From Periweissella cryptocerci (GTDB lineage: Bacteria; Bacillota; Bacilli; Lactobacillales; Lactobacillaceae): 64,000 nt of DNA. The position numbers and the translations under genes were made by a program. Numbering within the stretch: the first letter of the stretch is position 1; each line of letters opens with the position of its first letter. The stretch covers positions 1,240,001 to 1,304,000 of the forward strand of contig NZ_CP037940.1 in assembly GCF_004358325.1 (NCBI RefSeq), given 5' to 3'. This document shows, in pieces, positions 27,928-38,530 of the stretch. The notes beneath the pieces were generated by a model, which was not told the origin of the DNA, did not search any database, and was given only the letters and a program-made list of their open reading frames with translations.

Positions 27928-28830
27928 CTAGTACTTATCCCCAGCCAAATCATTACTTGGCTTCAAGCCATCGCGGAACAATGTAAACGCCGTCCACAAG
28001 GCAATCGTGACGATCAACCAGTTCAACCAACTCAAAGGCAGTTGCTTAACTACGGTGACAGCCACAACCACGCCGACAATCCCACCTATCGCAATCCCGG
28101 CGAGGCCTTTCCATTGTACCCGATTCATCATTACAAATTGGGAACCTGAAACAGACATAATCATTGCGGCATCCAACATCATGACTGGAAAAGCCACGCT
28201 TGGATTAACACCGACAAGGGAGAAGAAGATCAATTCAGGCGCATAATTTCCCAACCCAATCGTCATCAAGTTACCGAGAATGAAGTTAAAAATCAAGCCG
28301 ACCGGTAACAAAATACCATGTAACCCGTGAACCGACGCTGGATTTGTCACCCCTGGATTAGTAAATGTCCGAATAATAATAATCACAGCGGCAATCACTA
28401 ACGCACTCCCTAATGCTACGCGCACTAGCCGGGCATTCCAACGACGGGTAATATGTGGACCAACATAGGCACCCAGCATCGCGGCCATCGTCATCGGTAC
28501 AAGGGTCGTTAATTCAATCTTTACCGTTGTAATAAATAACAATGCTTCAACCATGACTGGAATTGCGTGGGCCGCATTCAACGTTCCTGGCAGCTTCGTG
28601 TCATCATCGGAAAATTTAGTTAGCCGAAACAAAGCTGAGGTCGTCGCAAATGAACCAACACCGAGGGTATCGCCTAAATCCGTGATAAATCCAATAATTA
28701 CACCCAAGCCAAATTTGGCAAACGGATTAGCTTTTTGCCGGCGTGTCACCACGACAACCAACGTAATAAATGCAATCATCGTCACCACCAAGATGGCTTG
28801 GATAATGTGTAAAACAATTTCATCGTTCAT
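27928..28830 (-). CDS. TauE/SafE (TSUP) family membrane permease
   Basis: 300 residues with about eight hydrophobic segments. The N-terminal half contains the family's G-L-G-V-I-I-G-F-I-T-D-L-G-D-T-L-G-V-G-S-F region and the C-terminal half an inverted repeat-like G-N-L-M-T-I-G-L-G-N-Y-A. TSUP proteins move sulfonates, sulfite or organic anions; the substrate is unknown. An aromatic acid role near lpd is possible, but no direct sign exists. Monocistronic, with its own terminator. Confidence 0.85.
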   Translation of the reverse strand: MNDEIVLHIIQAILVVTMIAFITLVVVVTRRQKANPFAKFGLGVIIGFITDLGDTLGVGSFATTSALFRLTKFSDDDTKLPGTLNAAHAIPVMVEALLFITTVKIELTTLVPMTMAAMLGAYVGPHITRRWNARLVRVALGSALVIAAVIIIIRTFTNPGVTNPASVHGLHGILLPVGLIFNFILGNLMTIGLGNYAPELIFFSLVGVNPSVAFPVMMLDAAMIMSVSGSQFVMMNRVQWKGLAGIAIGGIVGVVVAVTVVKQLPLSWLNWLIVTIALWTAFTLFRDGLKPSNDLAGDKY

Positions 28831-28912
28831 ATCTTGTACCTAATTAATTCTTTGCATGCAGTTGCAAAGTTCCCTTTAATTTACTCAATACTCAACTTTA
28901 CTATATATAGAA

Positions 28913-28941
28913 AAGACTCTCAACCAATAGTTGGGAGTCTT
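28913..28941 (-). terminator. Terminator of the ROK regulator gene
   Basis: AAGACTCTCAAC (28913-28924) pairs with GTTGGGAGTCTT (28930-28941), with one mismatch, and on the minus strand is followed by TTTTC. Confidence 0.85.
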
Positions 28942-28951
28942 GCATAAATTA

Positions 28952-30136
28952 TTATTTATTTGGTTTTCGGAAGCTCAACGCGTGCGTTTGCAAATCAAGC
29001 ACTTCTCGCACGATTTGCGCCGTGCCACCGAGCAGTGTTGCATATTCTACCGAACTACTTGAAATCGCCACCTGTGAAGCTACATAAGGTTGTAATGACT
29101 CATAGATTACCAACACCCGTTGTAACAAATCAGCATTCAGGGACATAATACGTGAGTGAATAAAGACAACTTCGGGTGCGTATTGTTGCACAGTATTGAA
29201 AATAATTTGCGCAGTCGCAATTACCCATTCATCAACCAAAGCAACTGCGCAGCTATCACGTTGCGCGTAAAATTCCATGAAGCCTTGGCGATCAATATAC
29301 TCAATCTGTTTCTTTTCTGCTAATCGTTCAAACAGTGCATCTTCAGAATACAAATCTTCCAATCGTGCTGAGGCATTCGTCGTTGAACGCCCATCAACAG
29401 GTACACTGTGCCCCAATTCACCAGCTTGCCCTTGAAATCCACGATAAAGCTGACCGTCGATAATTACCCCAAGACCAATCCCGTTATGAATATTCACTGA
29501 AATCATATTACTAAAGTTAGCTTCAGTGTCATAGTCATGAAAATCCCGTAGATACACGGCTGATAAATTGGCTTCATTTTCCAAAATAACTGGTACATCG
29601 AATTCACTTTTCAACTCCGCAGCTAAATCAATCGTTGATAAATCAATAAAAGGTGAATACATAACCCGATTGCCGAATACCACACCGTGAACGGCAACAG
29701 CAATTCCCATCAAGCCGTTGTTCGTCTTGTAGCCATCATGTTTCTTTGTTTCGGCCTTCATTAATTCAACAATTTCACGACCAGTCATGTCACGTGTATT
29801 AATCGAAGTGTACTCGAGGATATCTCCGTTTAACCGTGTAACCATAACCCGTAAGTGATGTCGTCCCATATCAAAATCAACAACATGCCCAAACTGCCGA
29901 TTAAAGGTCACCAGCATTGGTCGACGTCCCCCAACATTAGTCGACTCACCTTGACCAAGTTCTTCGATATAGCCCTCTTCCTCTAATTCACGATATATCG
30001 AAGAAATGGTCGACTTATGTAATTGTAGACTGTTTGCGATATCAACTTGTGAAGTTTGCGGATGATTAAACAGATGCTGCAACACAAGCTTACGATTGGT
30101 CGCTCGCATCACATCTTGATTCATTGATTTAGCCAT
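28952..30136 (-). CDS. ROK-family transcription regulator (XylR/NagC type)
   Basis: 394 residues. N-terminal winged helix (about 15-65, T-S-Q-V-D-I-A-N-S-L-Q-L-H-K-S-T-I-S-S-I-Y-R-E-L) and a C-terminal sugar-kinase-like ROK fold (F-D-M-G ... L-E-N-E-A-N-L-S-A ... G-I-G-L-G-V-I-I-D-G-Q-L-Y-R-G ... G-E-L-G-H). The CxCGxxGC zinc motif that normally follows G-E-L-G-H is missing (S-T-T-N-A-S-A-R-L-E-D-L), an unusual loss. ROK repressors respond to sugars. No sugar operon is adjacent, so the target is unknown. Confidence 0.88.
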   Translation of the reverse strand: MAKSMNQDVMRATNRKLVLQHLFNHPQTSQVDIANSLQLHKSTISSIYRELEEEGYIEELGQGESTNVGGRRPMLVTFNRQFGHVVDFDMGRHHLRVMVTRLNGDILEYTSINTRDMTGREIVELMKAETKKHDGYKTNNGLMGIAVAVHGVVFGNRVMYSPFIDLSTIDLAAELKSEFDVPVILENEANLSAVYLRDFHDYDTEANFSNMISVNIHNGIGLGVIIDGQLYRGFQGQAGELGHSVPVDGRSTTNASARLEDLYSEDALFERLAEKKQIEYIDRQGFMEFYAQRDSCAVALVDEWVIATAQIIFNTVQQYAPEVVFIHSRIMSLNADLLQRVLVIYESLQPYVASQVAISSSSVEYATLLGGTAQIVREVLDLQTHALSFRKPNK

Positions 30137-30149
30137 AATTCCCCCAATT

Positions 30150-30177
30150 AAAATGTTTATAGTATATACTACATTTT
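30150..30177. promoter_or_regulatory. Palindrome before the ROK regulator gene
   Basis: TAGTATATACTA (30160-30171) is a perfect palindrome lying 24 bases upstream of the start codon, with outer AAAATG (30150-30155) and CATTTT (30172-30177). Autoregulation by the ROK protein or another repressor is an inference. Confidence 0.4.
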
Positions 30178-30324
30178 ACCCGAAATGTAAACGTTTTAAA
30201 AGGCATTTGACACAAGTTTCACAAATCTCTAGTTATAATATCTATAATCTTGTATATATTGAATCTGTCTTTTTTCTTTTTTTGCCTTTTTGAACTAAAA
30301 TGTTGTTTTTGGGGGCTAAAATTT

Positions 30325-30795
30325 TTCCAGCGTGGAATTTGGATGCGTGTCTCAGCTTGATTCCCACTACGTGTCTGGAACCAGTAATTCCACGCTTATC
30401 TAGCGGAGTGACTGAAAATCACTTTGTGGCCGGCAGGCTTTACACCGAAATGGGACGTGACACCACGTGTCGGGTTTGTCGCTGAGGGTAGAGCCGACCG
30501 GGCCTTATTTGTCCAGCGTAGCTACAAATGTGAGTAGTCTAATGGCTTTAGCCATTAGACTGCCAGCTATCCCGAATTGCCCAAGACAGACATTCAGCCT
30601 GGAAGGCTAATCTAATCGCGTTAGGATTAGATTCAGTATTTTGTGCAACAAAATGCTGGAATGTTTTGCGTTGCCGGTTCGCAGGCATAAGCAAGTGGCT
30701 TGGGCATGCGCTTCCATCTCGGTGCACAATGTGATTTTCAGGCACGCAGTGACATCATACATCTCATCCCATTTTATAAATTCCGCGTCAAACTA
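30325..30795 (+). ncRNA. Structured repeat element, copy B1 (unnamed RNA-like family)
   Basis: Matches 57665-58385 closely but lacks its 246-base 5' domain. CTGAAAATCACTTTGTG (30412-30428) pairs with CACAATGTGATTTTCAG (30725-30741), one mismatch, at the same place as the 17-bp closing helix in copies A1 and A2. A 5' hairpin (AGCGTGGAATT with AATTCCACGCT), AGTCTAATGGCT/AGCCATTAGACT, AATCTAATC/GATTAGATT and ATTTTGT/ACAAAAT follow. GCCCAAG and CTTGGGC enclose the extra hairpins. A minus-strand frame inside (30548-30745) is not a gene. Strand not proven. Confidence 0.7.
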
Positions 30796-30820
30796 AATAA
30801 AGCCGAATAATTGAAGACAC

Positions 30821-30934
30821 AAAAAAACCCCCAACAATACCGGCGCGACTGTAAACAGCCATTCAAGCTAGACTTGGTTGGACGGGTTAGGCCCATCCAT
30901 CATCGTAACGCTTTATACCATTGTATTGTGGGAG
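30821..30934 (-). terminator. Branched terminator-like structure after rplQ
   Basis: On the minus strand, GTATTGT near 30840-30833 region pairs with its complement ACAATAC (30929-30923), enclosing about 80 bases with inner stems such as GGATGGG/CCCGTCC, and ends in a run of seven T (A run 30821-30827). It is probably the end of the alpha operon. Size and branching are unusual for a simple terminator. Confidence 0.55.
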
Positions 30935-30973
30935 ATTGATTTGATCTACGAATAGATTATTTGGAGTTGTTGA

Positions 30974-31357
30974 TTAGTCAACGAGTTCCAAGACAACCAT
31001 TTGCGCGGCATCACCACGACGTTGAACTGTCTTAAGAATTCGAGTGTAACCACCATTACGTTCAGCGTAACGTGGTGCCAATTCATCAAACAACTTTTGC
31101 AAAGCAGTTTGTACTTTGATGTCATCTCCGTCTTCCTTCACATCAGCAACAACGTTACGAACGAACGCAGCAGCCTTACGACGAGAAGCTAAATCACCAT
31201 GCTTACCAAGTGTAATCATCTTGTCAGCAGTCTTACGTACTTCCTTAGCCTTAGCTTCAGTAGTAACAATACGACCGTTAACAAGCAAGTTAGTAGTCAA
31301 ATCACGTAAAAGAGCTTTACGTTGTGAGCTAGTACGACCTAATTTACGGTAACTCAT
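30974..31357 (-). CDS. rplQ: 50S ribosomal protein L17
   Basis: 127 residues, the usual Firmicutes length. Starts [24 protein letters not shown], the family signature for binding 23S rRNA. Last gene of the long ribosomal run, directly behind rpoA (29-base gap) as in all Lactobacillales alpha operons. Confidence 0.98.
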   Translation of the reverse strand: MSYRKLGRTSSQRKALLRDLTTNLLVNGRIVTTEAKAKEVRKTADKMITLGKHGDLASRRKAAAFVRNVVADVKEDGDDIKVQTALQKLFDELAPRYAERNGGYTRILKTVQRRGDAAQMVVLELVD

Positions 31358-31386
31358 GAATGGATACCCTCCTTTTACTTAAAATA

Positions 31387-32331
31387 TTAGTCTTCTTTGC
31401 GGAATCCTAAACCTAATTCAGCAAGTTTGTGTTGAATTTCTTCTAATGATTTGCGACCAAGGTTACGCACCTTCATCATGTCAGCATCAGACTTGTCGGT
31501 CAATTCTTGAACAGTATTGATTCCGGCACGTTTGAGACAATTGTAAGAACGGACACTAAGATCGAGTTCTTCAATTGACATTTCTAACATCTTTTCCTTG
31601 TGCGTTTCTTCCTTTTCGACCATGATTTCGGCATTCTTGGCAGTGTCTGTCATATCAACAAACATTGCTAAGTGTTCAGTCAAAATCTTAGCGGCAAGGC
31701 TGATCGCTTCACTAGGAGTGATTGAACCATCAGTCCAAACATCCAAAGTCAACTTGTCGTAATCGTCACGTTGACCCACACGGGTGTTTTCAACTTGATA
31801 GTTCACTCGTTCGATTGGGGTATAAATTGAATCAATTGCTAACACGCCAATAGGCAAGTCATCGCGTAATGCCTTGCTATCATCAGCAGACAAATATCCG
31901 CGACCACGGTTAGCAGTCAGAGTCATATGCAAAGTTGCACCATCGGCAACCGTTGCAATATATAAATCTGGATTCAAGATAGAAACATCAGCGTCTCCAA
32001 GAATGTCAGCAGCAGTAACTGTTGCTGGTCCTTGAATATTGACTTCTAATGTTTTGTCTTCATCGCTTTCGATACGCAATGAAACCTTCTTCAAATTAAG
32101 GATGATTTGAGTCACGTCTTCTACAACACCTTCAACAGTGGTAAATTCGTGCAAAACACCATCAATTTGAACTGAGTTAACCGCAGCACCAGGCAATGAT
32201 GACAACAAGATACGACGAAGTGAGTTACCTAAAGTAGTTCCGTATCCCCGTTCAAGCGGTTCAACTGCAAACTTACCGTAGTTATCTTCTTCTTCAATCT
32301 TATTAATGTTAGGCTTTTCAAATTCGATCAT
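31387..32331 (-). CDS. rpoA: RNA polymerase alpha subunit
   Basis: The ATG at 32331 (M-I-E-F-E-K-P-N-I) is chosen over a TTG seven codons upstream, because alpha subunits start this way and AGGGG precedes it. 314 residues: N-terminal dimerisation domain (about 1-230, with N-S-L-R-R-I-L-L) and C-terminal domain (about 245-314, [11 protein letters not shown] and [11 protein letters not shown]) that contacts UP elements and activators. Core of the polymerase; beta and beta' lie at the far end of the window. Confidence 0.98.
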   Translation of the reverse strand: MIEFEKPNINKIEEEDNYGKFAVEPLERGYGTTLGNSLRRILLSSLPGAAVNSVQIDGVLHEFTTVEGVVEDVTQIILNLKKVSLRIESDEDKTLEVNIQGPATVTAADILGDADVSILNPDLYIATVADGATLHMTLTANRGRGYLSADDSKALRDDLPIGVLAIDSIYTPIERVNYQVENTRVGQRDDYDKLTLDVWTDGSITPSEAISLAAKILTEHLAMFVDMTDTAKNAEIMVEKEETHKEKMLEMSIEELDLSVRSYNCLKRAGINTVQELTDKSDADMMKVRNLGRKSLEEIQHKLAELGLGFRKED

Positions 32332-32425
32332 GCTAAATGTAACCCCTTTCAAAACGCGTACGTTGAATAATTGATTCGATTCTTCGAGAGAATTGAGCTA
32401 ATTCTCAGAATGAGAATTTCCTCGA

Positions 32426-32812
32426 CTAGACACGACGACGCTTTGGTGGACGAGATCCATTGTGAGGAACTGGAGTTACATCCTTAATAGCTGTAACTTC
32501 AAGACCGGCAGCTGCCAAAGCACGAATAGCTGATTCACGACCTGAACCAGGTCCCTTCACAGTGACTTCAACAGTTTTCATACCGTTTTCCATAGAACCC
32601 TTAGCAGCAGCTTCCGCAGCCATTTGGGCGGCGAAAGGAGTTGACTTACGGCTACCCTTGAAACCAAGAGAGCCAGCTGAAGACCAGGCAACAGCGTTAC
32701 CTTGTACATCAGTAATCATAACGATCGTGTTGTTGAATGTTGCGTGGATGTGAGCTACACCGGCTTCAATATTCTTCTTTACACGACGCTTACGGTTGTT
32801 ACGACCTGCCAT
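32426..32812 (-). CDS. rpsK: 30S ribosomal protein S11
   Basis: 128 residues. [18 protein letters not shown] and the C-terminal [12 protein letters not shown] are the uS11 landmarks for the platform of the 30S subunit. GAGGATAATATC spacing before the ATG is typical. Lies between rpsM and rpoA. Confidence 0.98.
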   Translation of the reverse strand: MAGRNNRKRRVKKNIEAGVAHIHATFNNTIVMITDVQGNAVAWSSAGSLGFKGSRKSTPFAAQMAAEAAAKGSMENGMKTVEVTVKGPGSGRESAIRALAAAGLEVTAIKDVTPVPHNGSRPPKRRRV

Positions 32813-32844
32813 GAGATATTATCCTCCTTTACCTTAAAAATTAA

Positions 32845-33210
32845 TTACTTCTTCTTACCAGCGATTGATTTAGCTGGGCCTTTACGAGTACGCGCATTGT
32901 TCTTAGTGTGTTGTCCACGCACTGGAAGACCTTTGCGGTGTCGAATGCCTCGGTAAGATGCGATTTCTTGCAATTGTTTGATGTTCAATGATACTTCACG
33001 ACGAAGATCACCTTCTACCTTGATACCGTCAACGACGGCACGGATAGCATCTTCTTGATCTGCAGTCAAATCACGTACACGAACGTCTTCTGAAACGTTG
33101 GCGTCTACCAAGATTTGCTTGGCAGTAGTGTTACCGATTCCGTAGATGTAAGTCAAGCCAATGACAATACGCTTGTCACGTGGCAAGTCAATACCTGCAA
33201 TACGAGCCAT
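32845..33210 (-). CDS. rpsM: 30S ribosomal protein S13
   Basis: 121 residues. [14 protein letters not shown] and the lysine-rich tail A-R-T-R-K-G-P-A-K are the uS13 landmarks; the tail reaches toward P-site tRNA. GGAGGTG precedes the start. Follows rpmJ in the standard order. Confidence 0.98.
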   Translation of the reverse strand: MARIAGIDLPRDKRIVIGLTYIYGIGNTTAKQILVDANVSEDVRVRDLTADQEDAIRAVVDGIKVEGDLRREVSLNIKQLQEIASYRGIRHRKGLPVRGQHTKNNARTRKGPAKSIAGKKK

Positions 33211-33290
33211 AAAAATTCACCTCCATAAAAAGTTACGCATTTAGCGTTTAATATATATTATTTATTTATCACGTAAACGTGAAAAGATAA

Positions 33291-33410
33291 TTACTTACCT
33301 TGACGTTGTTTGTGCTTAGGGTTTGCAGAGCAAATTACCATAACACGGCCGTTACGCTTGATCACTTTACAGTGTTCACACATAGGCTTAACTGATGGAC
33401 GTACCTTCAT
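33291..33410 (-). CDS. rpmJ: 50S ribosomal protein L36, zinc-binding form
   Basis: 39 residues. [10 protein letters not shown] then C11, C14, C27 and H33 form the zinc site (C+ form), used when zinc is plentiful. GGAGG lies at a proper distance before the ATG. Sits between infA and rpsM as usual. Confidence 0.97.
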   Translation of the reverse strand: MKVRPSVKPMCEHCKVIKRNGRVMVICSANPKHKQRQGK

Positions 33411-33439
33411 TAATCTATTCCTCCTATTCGGTTAACTGA

Positions 33440-33655
33440 TTACTTGAAGCGATAAGTAATCCGACCTTTGGTAAGATCGTATGGTGACATTTCAACTGTC
33501 ACCTTATCGCCTGGCAAGATACGAATAAAGTTCTTACGAATTTTACCCGATACGTGCGCCAAGATAACATGTCCATTTTCGAGTTCAACTTTGAACATCG
33601 CGTTTGGTAATGTTTCTCGAACAACACCTTCGATTTCAATTACATCACTGGCCAA
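33440..33655 (-). CDS. infA: Translation initiation factor IF-1, TTG start
   Basis: 71 residues ([12 protein letters not shown]), an OB-fold RNA-binding factor that occupies the 30S A site. The start is TTG at 33655, with AAGGAGG nine bases upstream; no in-frame ATG fits the family N-terminus. A longer frame in the same phase was rejected because it adds a tail that no IF-1 has. A short hairpin (GGTGA..TCACC, 33698-33712) lies between adk and infA. Confidence 0.93.
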   Translation of the reverse strand: MASDVIEIEGVVRETLPNAMFKVELENGHVILAHVSGKIRKNFIRILPGDKVTVEMSPYDLTKGRITYRFK

Positions 33656-33816
33656 CTCACTAGTCCTCCTTATGGTTCTTCTTAATACACATGAAAAGGT
33701 GAATTTCTCACCTCTTCCGAAATTACAGAGTAATTTAAGCGTGACCTTAGTAATTCTAACATACTCCACTCGAAAGCAGAATTAATTAGCATTACCGGTG
33801 GCTACTTTGTGGGCCA

Positions 33817-34377
33817 TTACAATGCTTTTAAAATAGTTTGAGTGTCTGCGAAGACAACATCAATATCACGCGCTCCATCAATCGTGTGGAGCAAACCTTT
33901 TGCTTGATAAAAATCAACCAAAGGCGCATTCATCTTGATGTTAACTTCAAGACGGTTCTTGATAGTTTCTTCGTTGTCATCGGCACGACCACGTGCGAGT
34001 AAACGAGCGGCTAACAAGCTTGGATCAACATCAAAGTTGATAACTGCTGTTAATGGCTTGTTCAATTCCTTCAACATTGTTTCCAATGCTTCGGCTTGAA
34101 CAAGGGTCCGTGGGAAACCATCTAACATGAAGCCAGCTTCAGTATCTGGTTGTGAAAGACGATCCTTCACGATTCCTACGGTCACATCATCGGGAACCAA
34201 TTCACCTTTATCGATGAATTTCTTGGCTTCGAGACCCATTGCAGTTTCATTGGCCATTGCCTCACGGAAAATATCACCAGTTGAAATGTGCGGAATCGCA
34301 AATTCTTCAATGATTTTTTCTGCTTGGGTACCTTTACCTGCGCCAGGAAGGCCCATAAGTACTAAATTCAATGCCAT
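33817..34377 (-). CDS. adk: Adenylate kinase, short-LID form
   Basis: Converts AMP and ATP to two ADP. P-loop G-L-P-G-A-G-K-G-T (9-17) and D-G-F-P-R-T are clear. At 186 residues it is about 30 shorter than the usual bacterial enzyme: the LID domain, with its zinc Cys set in many Gram-positives, is cut to a short loop ([11 protein letters not shown]). This short type is known and active. Sits 5 bases behind secY, as in most Firmicutes. Confidence 0.97.
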   Translation of the reverse strand: MALNLVLMGLPGAGKGTQAEKIIEEFAIPHISTGDIFREAMANETAMGLEAKKFIDKGELVPDDVTVGIVKDRLSQPDTEAGFMLDGFPRTLVQAEALETMLKELNKPLTAVINFDVDPSLLAARLLARGRADDNEETIKNRLEVNIKMNAPLVDFYQAKGLLHTIDGARDIDVVFADTQTILKAL

Positions 34378-34382
34378 GATTT

Positions 34383-35687
34383 TTATTCTCCTTCTCTGAT
34401 GAATCCAACATATTGACGCTTCATCATCAACCCATCAAGTTGCTTGATCAAGTCAATAGCGACACCAACCACGATTAAGAGACTAGTACCACCAAGACCA
34501 ATTTGTTCACTCAAGTTCCATACGTTAGTTGCAATCAAAGGCAACAACGCTACGAAACCAAGGAACAATGAACCAACAACAGATAAGCGCATCAACAATC
34601 CTGAAACCCACTTTTGCGTTTCCTTACCAGGCCAAATACCAACGATATATGAACCTTGCTTTTGCAAGTTTTCAGAAAGTTTTTCTGGGTTAACTTGAAC
34701 AAAGGCATAGAAGAACGTAAAGAGGATAATCAAGACAGTATACAAAATCGAACCAGTGGTCGTTTGCATACTGAAGATGTTTTGCATTGTTTTGAACCAA
34801 CCTTCAGTCCCGTGACTTCCTTGGAAAGCCATCAAGATAGTTTGTGGTGTCGCAACGAATGATGAAGCAAAGATTACTGGGATAACCCCAGAAACGTTAA
34901 CCTTCAAAGGAAGGTAAGCTGAATCGCCTGATCCAGTTGAGCGACGTGTGTATTGCATTGGAATCTTACGAATAGCTTGTTGAACCCAAGTAACGAAGAC
35001 TACAACAGCAATAACCAAGACGAGCACAACAACTAAGAACAACCAACCCTTCCAAGCATCACCCTTAGGCGCTTGGAGAACTTGTTCCTTAAAGAGTTCG
35101 TACATACCAGAAGGCATACGTGCGATAATCCCTGCGAAGATTAACATTGAAACGCCGTTCCCAAGACCCCGGTCGGTGATCATATCACCCAACCAAGTGG
35201 CAAACATTGTCCCAGCAGTTAACAACACACCAATCAAGATGAATGTTTGTGCATTAGGGTTTGGCACAAGGCCCATTGAACTGAGGGCATTAAACCCAGC
35301 AGTAACCCCAATTGATTGAACAAACGCCAAAACGATTGTTAAGTAGCGTGTTGCTTGGTTGAGCTTACGACGCCCAACTTCACCTTGTTTAGACCATTCA
35401 ACAAAACGTGGAACAATGTCCATTTGGAGCAATTGCACCACGATTTGAGCAGTAACATAAGGTGAAACCCCCATTGCGAACAATGAGTAGTTCGACAAGC
35501 CACCACCACTGAAAATATTCAACATGCCAACCAACCCTGAGCTTGCAACTTGTTGCATTGCACCAGCGTTGATACCAGGAACGGTGATATAAGCACCAAT
35601 CCGGTAAATAATCAAAATACCAAGAGTGAAGAGCATCTTGTTCCGGATGTCTTTGACTTTAAAGGCATTAATGATTGTCGTTAGCAT
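34383..35687 (-). CDS. secY: Protein translocase channel SecY
   Basis: 434 residues with ten predicted membrane helices. It forms the protein-conducting channel with SecE/SecG and takes SecA or ribosome-bound cargo. [22 protein letters not shown] and the pore-helix regions are typical. Shares its first base with the rplO stop, a tight translational coupling. Confidence 0.98.
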   Translation of the reverse strand: MLTTIINAFKVKDIRNKMLFTLGILIIYRIGAYITVPGINAGAMQQVASSGLVGMLNIFSGGGLSNYSLFAMGVSPYVTAQIVVQLLQMDIVPRFVEWSKQGEVGRRKLNQATRYLTIVLAFVQSIGVTAGFNALSSMGLVPNPNAQTFILIGVLLTAGTMFATWLGDMITDRGLGNGVSMLIFAGIIARMPSGMYELFKEQVLQAPKGDAWKGWLFLVVVLVLVIAVVVFVTWVQQAIRKIPMQYTRRSTGSGDSAYLPLKVNVSGVIPVIFASSFVATPQTILMAFQGSHGTEGWFKTMQNIFSMQTTTGSILYTVLIILFTFFYAFVQVNPEKLSENLQKQGSYIVGIWPGKETQKWVSGLLMRLSVVGSLFLGFVALLPLIATNVWNLSEQIGLGGTSLLIVVGVAIDLIKQLDGLMMKRQYVGFIREGE

Positions 35688-36121
35688 TAGAGTACCTCTG
35701 TAGATCCACCGGCAGCTTCAATAGCTACAACAGCTGAGCTTGAGAACTTGTTAGCTTTAACAGTCAACTTCTTAGTCAATTCGCCGTTACCGAGCACTTT
35801 GATACCAGCTTTTTCGCTCTTAACGATTCCGGCTTCGACCAACAATGCTGGAGTAACTTCTGCACCATCTTCGAACTTGTTCAAAGTAGTGAGGTTAACG
35901 ATTGCGTATTCTTTACGTGAAATGTTAGTAAATCCACGCTTTGGAATACGACGGTAAAGAGGCATTTGGCCCCCTTCAAAACCGACACGGACCTTGCTAC
36001 GAGCCTTTTGACCCTTTTGACCACGTCCAGCGGTTTTACCGTTACCAGAAGAAGTACCACGACCAACACGGTTACGTGTTTGACGTGAACCTTCAGCAGC
36101 TTGTAATTCGTTCAACTTCAT
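35687..36121 (-). CDS. rplO: 50S ribosomal protein L15
   Basis: 144 residues. Basic N-terminus with [21 protein letters not shown], the family mark for 23S rRNA binding. The last base overlaps secY. GGAGG precedes the ATG. Confidence 0.98.
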   Translation of the reverse strand: MKLNELQAAEGSRQTRNRVGRGTSSGNGKTAGRGQKGQKARSKVRVGFEGGQMPLYRRIPKRGFTNISRKEYAIVNLTTLNKFEDGAEVTPALLVEAGIVKSEKAGIKVLGNGELTKKLTVKANKFSSSAVVAIEAAGGSTEVL

Positions 36122-36165
36122 TAGGTTGGCACCTCCTTATATTAGTAGTTTAAATAGTTTTTTTA

Positions 36166-36348
36166 TTACTTAACTTCTTCAACAGAAACTAAGTGTGAAA
36201 TCAAGAATACAGCACCACGAGTTGCATCGTTATCAGGCTTCACAACTGAACTGTTAACGCGGCCTAAGCCAAGAGCCTTAACAATTGCACGTTGCTTAGG
36301 AAGACGGTGAGCAGCACTCTTAACAAGTGTGATTTTTACATCAGCCAT
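36166..36348 (-). CDS. rpmD: 50S ribosomal protein L30
   Basis: 60 residues. [10 protein letters not shown] and the short G-L-G-R-V-N-S-S-V segment are uL30 features. Standard position between rpsE and rplO. Confidence 0.97.
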   Translation of the reverse strand: MADVKITLVKSAAHRLPKQRAIVKALGLGRVNSSVVKPDNDATRGAVFLISHLVSVEEVK

Positions 36349-36364
36349 TACGTTTTCCTCCTAA

Positions 36365-36868
36365 TTAGTCAGCGAAGTGTTCCAAAGAAACACCACGAGC
36401 AGCAGCTACATCTTCAGCGTTCTTAAGTGACTTCAAACCTTCGAAAGTTGCGCGAACAACGTTCACTGGAGTTGAAGAACCAAGAGACTTAGAAGTAATA
36501 TCGGCGACACCTGCAAGTTCCATAACGGCACGAACGGCACCACCGGCAGCAACACCAGAACCTTCAACGGCTGGCTTAAGCATAATGCGGCCACCACCCC
36601 AGATTCCGAGTACTTCGTGAGGAATAGTAGTAGCAACAGTTGGAACTGCGATCAAGTTACGCTTTGCGTCTTCAACAGCCTTACGGATTGCTTCAGGGAC
36701 TTCTTGTGCTTTACCAGTACCGAAGCCAACGTGACCTTGCTTGTCTCCGACAACAACAAGTGCTGCGAAACGAAGACGACGACCACCCTTAACAACCTTA
36801 GTAACACGGTTAATAGAAACAACGTTTTCTTCGAGTTCACCAAGAGTTTTTGGATCAATATATGCCAT
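36365..36868 (-). CDS. rpsE: 30S ribosomal protein S5
   Basis: 167 residues. The double-stranded RNA-binding N-terminal half contains [31 protein letters not shown] and the following loop are the usual decoding-fidelity region. AGGAGG-like site before the ATG. Confidence 0.98.
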   Translation of the reverse strand: MAYIDPKTLGELEENVVSINRVTKVVKGGRRLRFAALVVVGDKQGHVGFGTGKAQEVPEAIRKAVEDAKRNLIAVPTVATTIPHEVLGIWGGGRIMLKPAVEGSGVAAGGAVRAVMELAGVADITSKSLGSSTPVNVVRATFEGLKSLKNAEDVAAARGVSLEHFAD

Positions 36869-36888
36869 TTTGTTTATTCCTCCTTTCC

Positions 36889-37245
36889 TTAGAACTTAAG
36901 TCCGTTTTCACGAGCTGCTTCGGCCAATACTTGAACACGTCCGTGGTATAAGTAACCCCCACGGTCGAAGATAACATCTTCAATGCCCTTAGCAACGGCA
37001 CGCTTAGCAACTTGTTCTCCGACAAACGCAGCCTTTTCAGACTTAGTTGAGCCGGTAACGTCCTTGTCAAGTGTTGAGGCACTTGCTAACGTCACACCCG
37101 CTACGTCATCAATCACTTGAGCGTAGATGTTGGCATTTGAACGGAAAATGTTCAAGCGTGGGCGTTCAGCAGTACCAGAGATCTTTGCGCGAACGCGGCC
37201 GTGGCGGCGTTGGCGAGTTTTGTTCTTATCTGGTTTTGTAATCAT
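36889..37245 (-). CDS. rplR: 50S ribosomal protein L18
   Basis: 118 residues. [23 protein letters not shown] and [11 protein letters not shown] are the 5S rRNA-binding features of the family. Sits between rplF and rpsE. Confidence 0.98.
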   Translation of the reverse strand: MITKPDKNKTRQRRHGRVRAKISGTAERPRLNIFRSNANIYAQVIDDVAGVTLASASTLDKDVTGSTKSEKAAFVGEQVAKRAVAKGIEDVIFDRGGYLYHGRVQVLAEAARENGLKF

Positions 37246-37311
37246 TTTGTAGTAACCTCTTTAATTTATCTAGCGAAAGATATACTAGCTAAGTAAAACT
37301 GCCTAAGCAGA

Positions 37312-37848
37312 TTACTTACCAGTCTTACCTTCCTTACGACGTACATGTTCGTCAATGTAACGAATACCTTTACCCTTGTAAGGTTCAGGTGCACGGACAG
37401 AACGAATTTCTGCGGCTAAATCACCAACAGATTGCTTTGAAATACCTGAGATAATCACAGTAGTGTTATCTGGAGTTTCAATCTTCAACTCAGCTGGAGT
37501 TTCGAATTCAACAGGGTGTGAATAACCCACGTTCAATACGAGTTTAGTACCTTGCATTTGAGCACGGTAACCAACCCCAACGAGCTTCAAAGTCTTAGCA
37601 AAACCATCGTGAACACCTTCAACCATGTTGGCGAAGAGTGCACGGCTAGTTCCGTGAAGAGCCTTCATACGGCTATCGTCTGATGGACGAGTGAAAGTTG
37701 CTTCAGCGCCATCAATGGCCAATGCAATGTCAGCTGACAAAGTGCGAGTTAATTCGCCCTTAGGTCCCTTAACAGTAACAGTTGAACCATCTTGCTTAAC
37801 TTCAACCCCAGCTGGGATTGTAACAGTCTTATTACCAATACGACTCAC
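37312..37848 (-). CDS. rplF: 50S ribosomal protein L6
   Basis: 178 residues, two similar halves as usual. [12 protein letters not shown] and the C-terminal [11 protein letters not shown] are the uL6 landmarks. It helps hold the factor-binding base of the 50S subunit. Confidence 0.98.
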   Translation of the reverse strand: MSRIGNKTVTIPAGVEVKQDGSTVTVKGPKGELTRTLSADIALAIDGAEATFTRPSDDSRMKALHGTSRALFANMVEGVHDGFAKTLKLVGVGYRAQMQGTKLVLNVGYSHPVEFETPAELKIETPDNTTVIISGISKQSVGDLAAEIRSVRAPEPYKGKGIRYIDEHVRRKEGKTGK

Positions 37849-37881
37849 GAGTAGGTACCTCCTTTTTACGAAATTTTTATA

Positions 37882-38280
37882 TTACCAAACGTAAGCGAGA
37901 ACTTCGCCACCAATTTTCTTGGCGCGAGCTTCCTTATCAGTTACCACACCTTCAGAAGTTGAAATGATTGCAATACCTAAACCATTCAACACCTTTGGCA
38001 CAGCATCTGCCTTAACATATGAGCGCAAACCTGGCTTTGAAATACGCTTCAAACCAGTGATAACGCGTTGCTTGTCAGCACCGTACTTAAGGAATACACG
38101 GATGATACCTTGCTTGTCATCTTCAATGTATTCTACATCACGAACGAAACCTTCATTTTTCAAGATTTCTGCAATGTCCTTTTTGATCTTTGATGCAGGT
38201 ACTTCGACAACTTCATGTTTAACCATGTTTGCGTTACGAATACGAGTCAAAAAATCTGCGATTGGGTCAGTCATAGACAT
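37882..38280 (-). CDS. rpsH: 30S ribosomal protein S8
   Basis: 132 residues. [15 protein letters not shown] and the C-terminal S-T-S-E-G-V are the uS8 features. A possible start two codons later (M-T-D) lies closer to the usual N-terminus and is nearly as good. Confidence 0.97.
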   Translation of the reverse strand: MSMTDPIADFLTRIRNANMVKHEVVEVPASKIKKDIAEILKNEGFVRDVEYIEDDKQGIIRVFLKYGADKQRVITGLKRISKPGLRSYVKADAVPKVLNGLGIAIISTSEGVVTDKEARAKKIGGEVLAYVW

Positions 38281-38326
38281 CGATGTTTACCCTCCTATCA
38301 TCTAATAGTTGTTAATTAATTGTTGT

Positions 38327-38512
38327 TTACCAAGAAGCTTTTTGCATACCAGGAATTTGACCCTTGTGAGCTAAGTCACGAAGGCAAATACGGCACAAAC
38401 GGAACTTACGGTAAACACTGTGTGGACGTCCGCAACGTTCACAACGAGTGTATTCTTGAACCGCGAACTTAGCTGGACGCTTGTTCTTGGCTACCATTGA
38501 TTTCTTTGCCAT
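38327..38512 (-). CDS. rpsN: 30S ribosomal protein S14, zinc type Z
   Basis: 61 residues. C24, C27, C40 and C43 (C-E-R-C ... C-R-I-C) bind zinc; this is the short S14 of Gram-positives. Some relatives carry a second zinc-free copy elsewhere, and none is in this window. Confidence 0.98.
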   Translation of the reverse strand: MAKKSMVAKNKRPAKFAVQEYTRCERCGRPHSVYRKFRLCRICLRDLAHKGQIPGMQKASW

Positions 38513-38530
38513 TGAATATTATCTCCTAAA

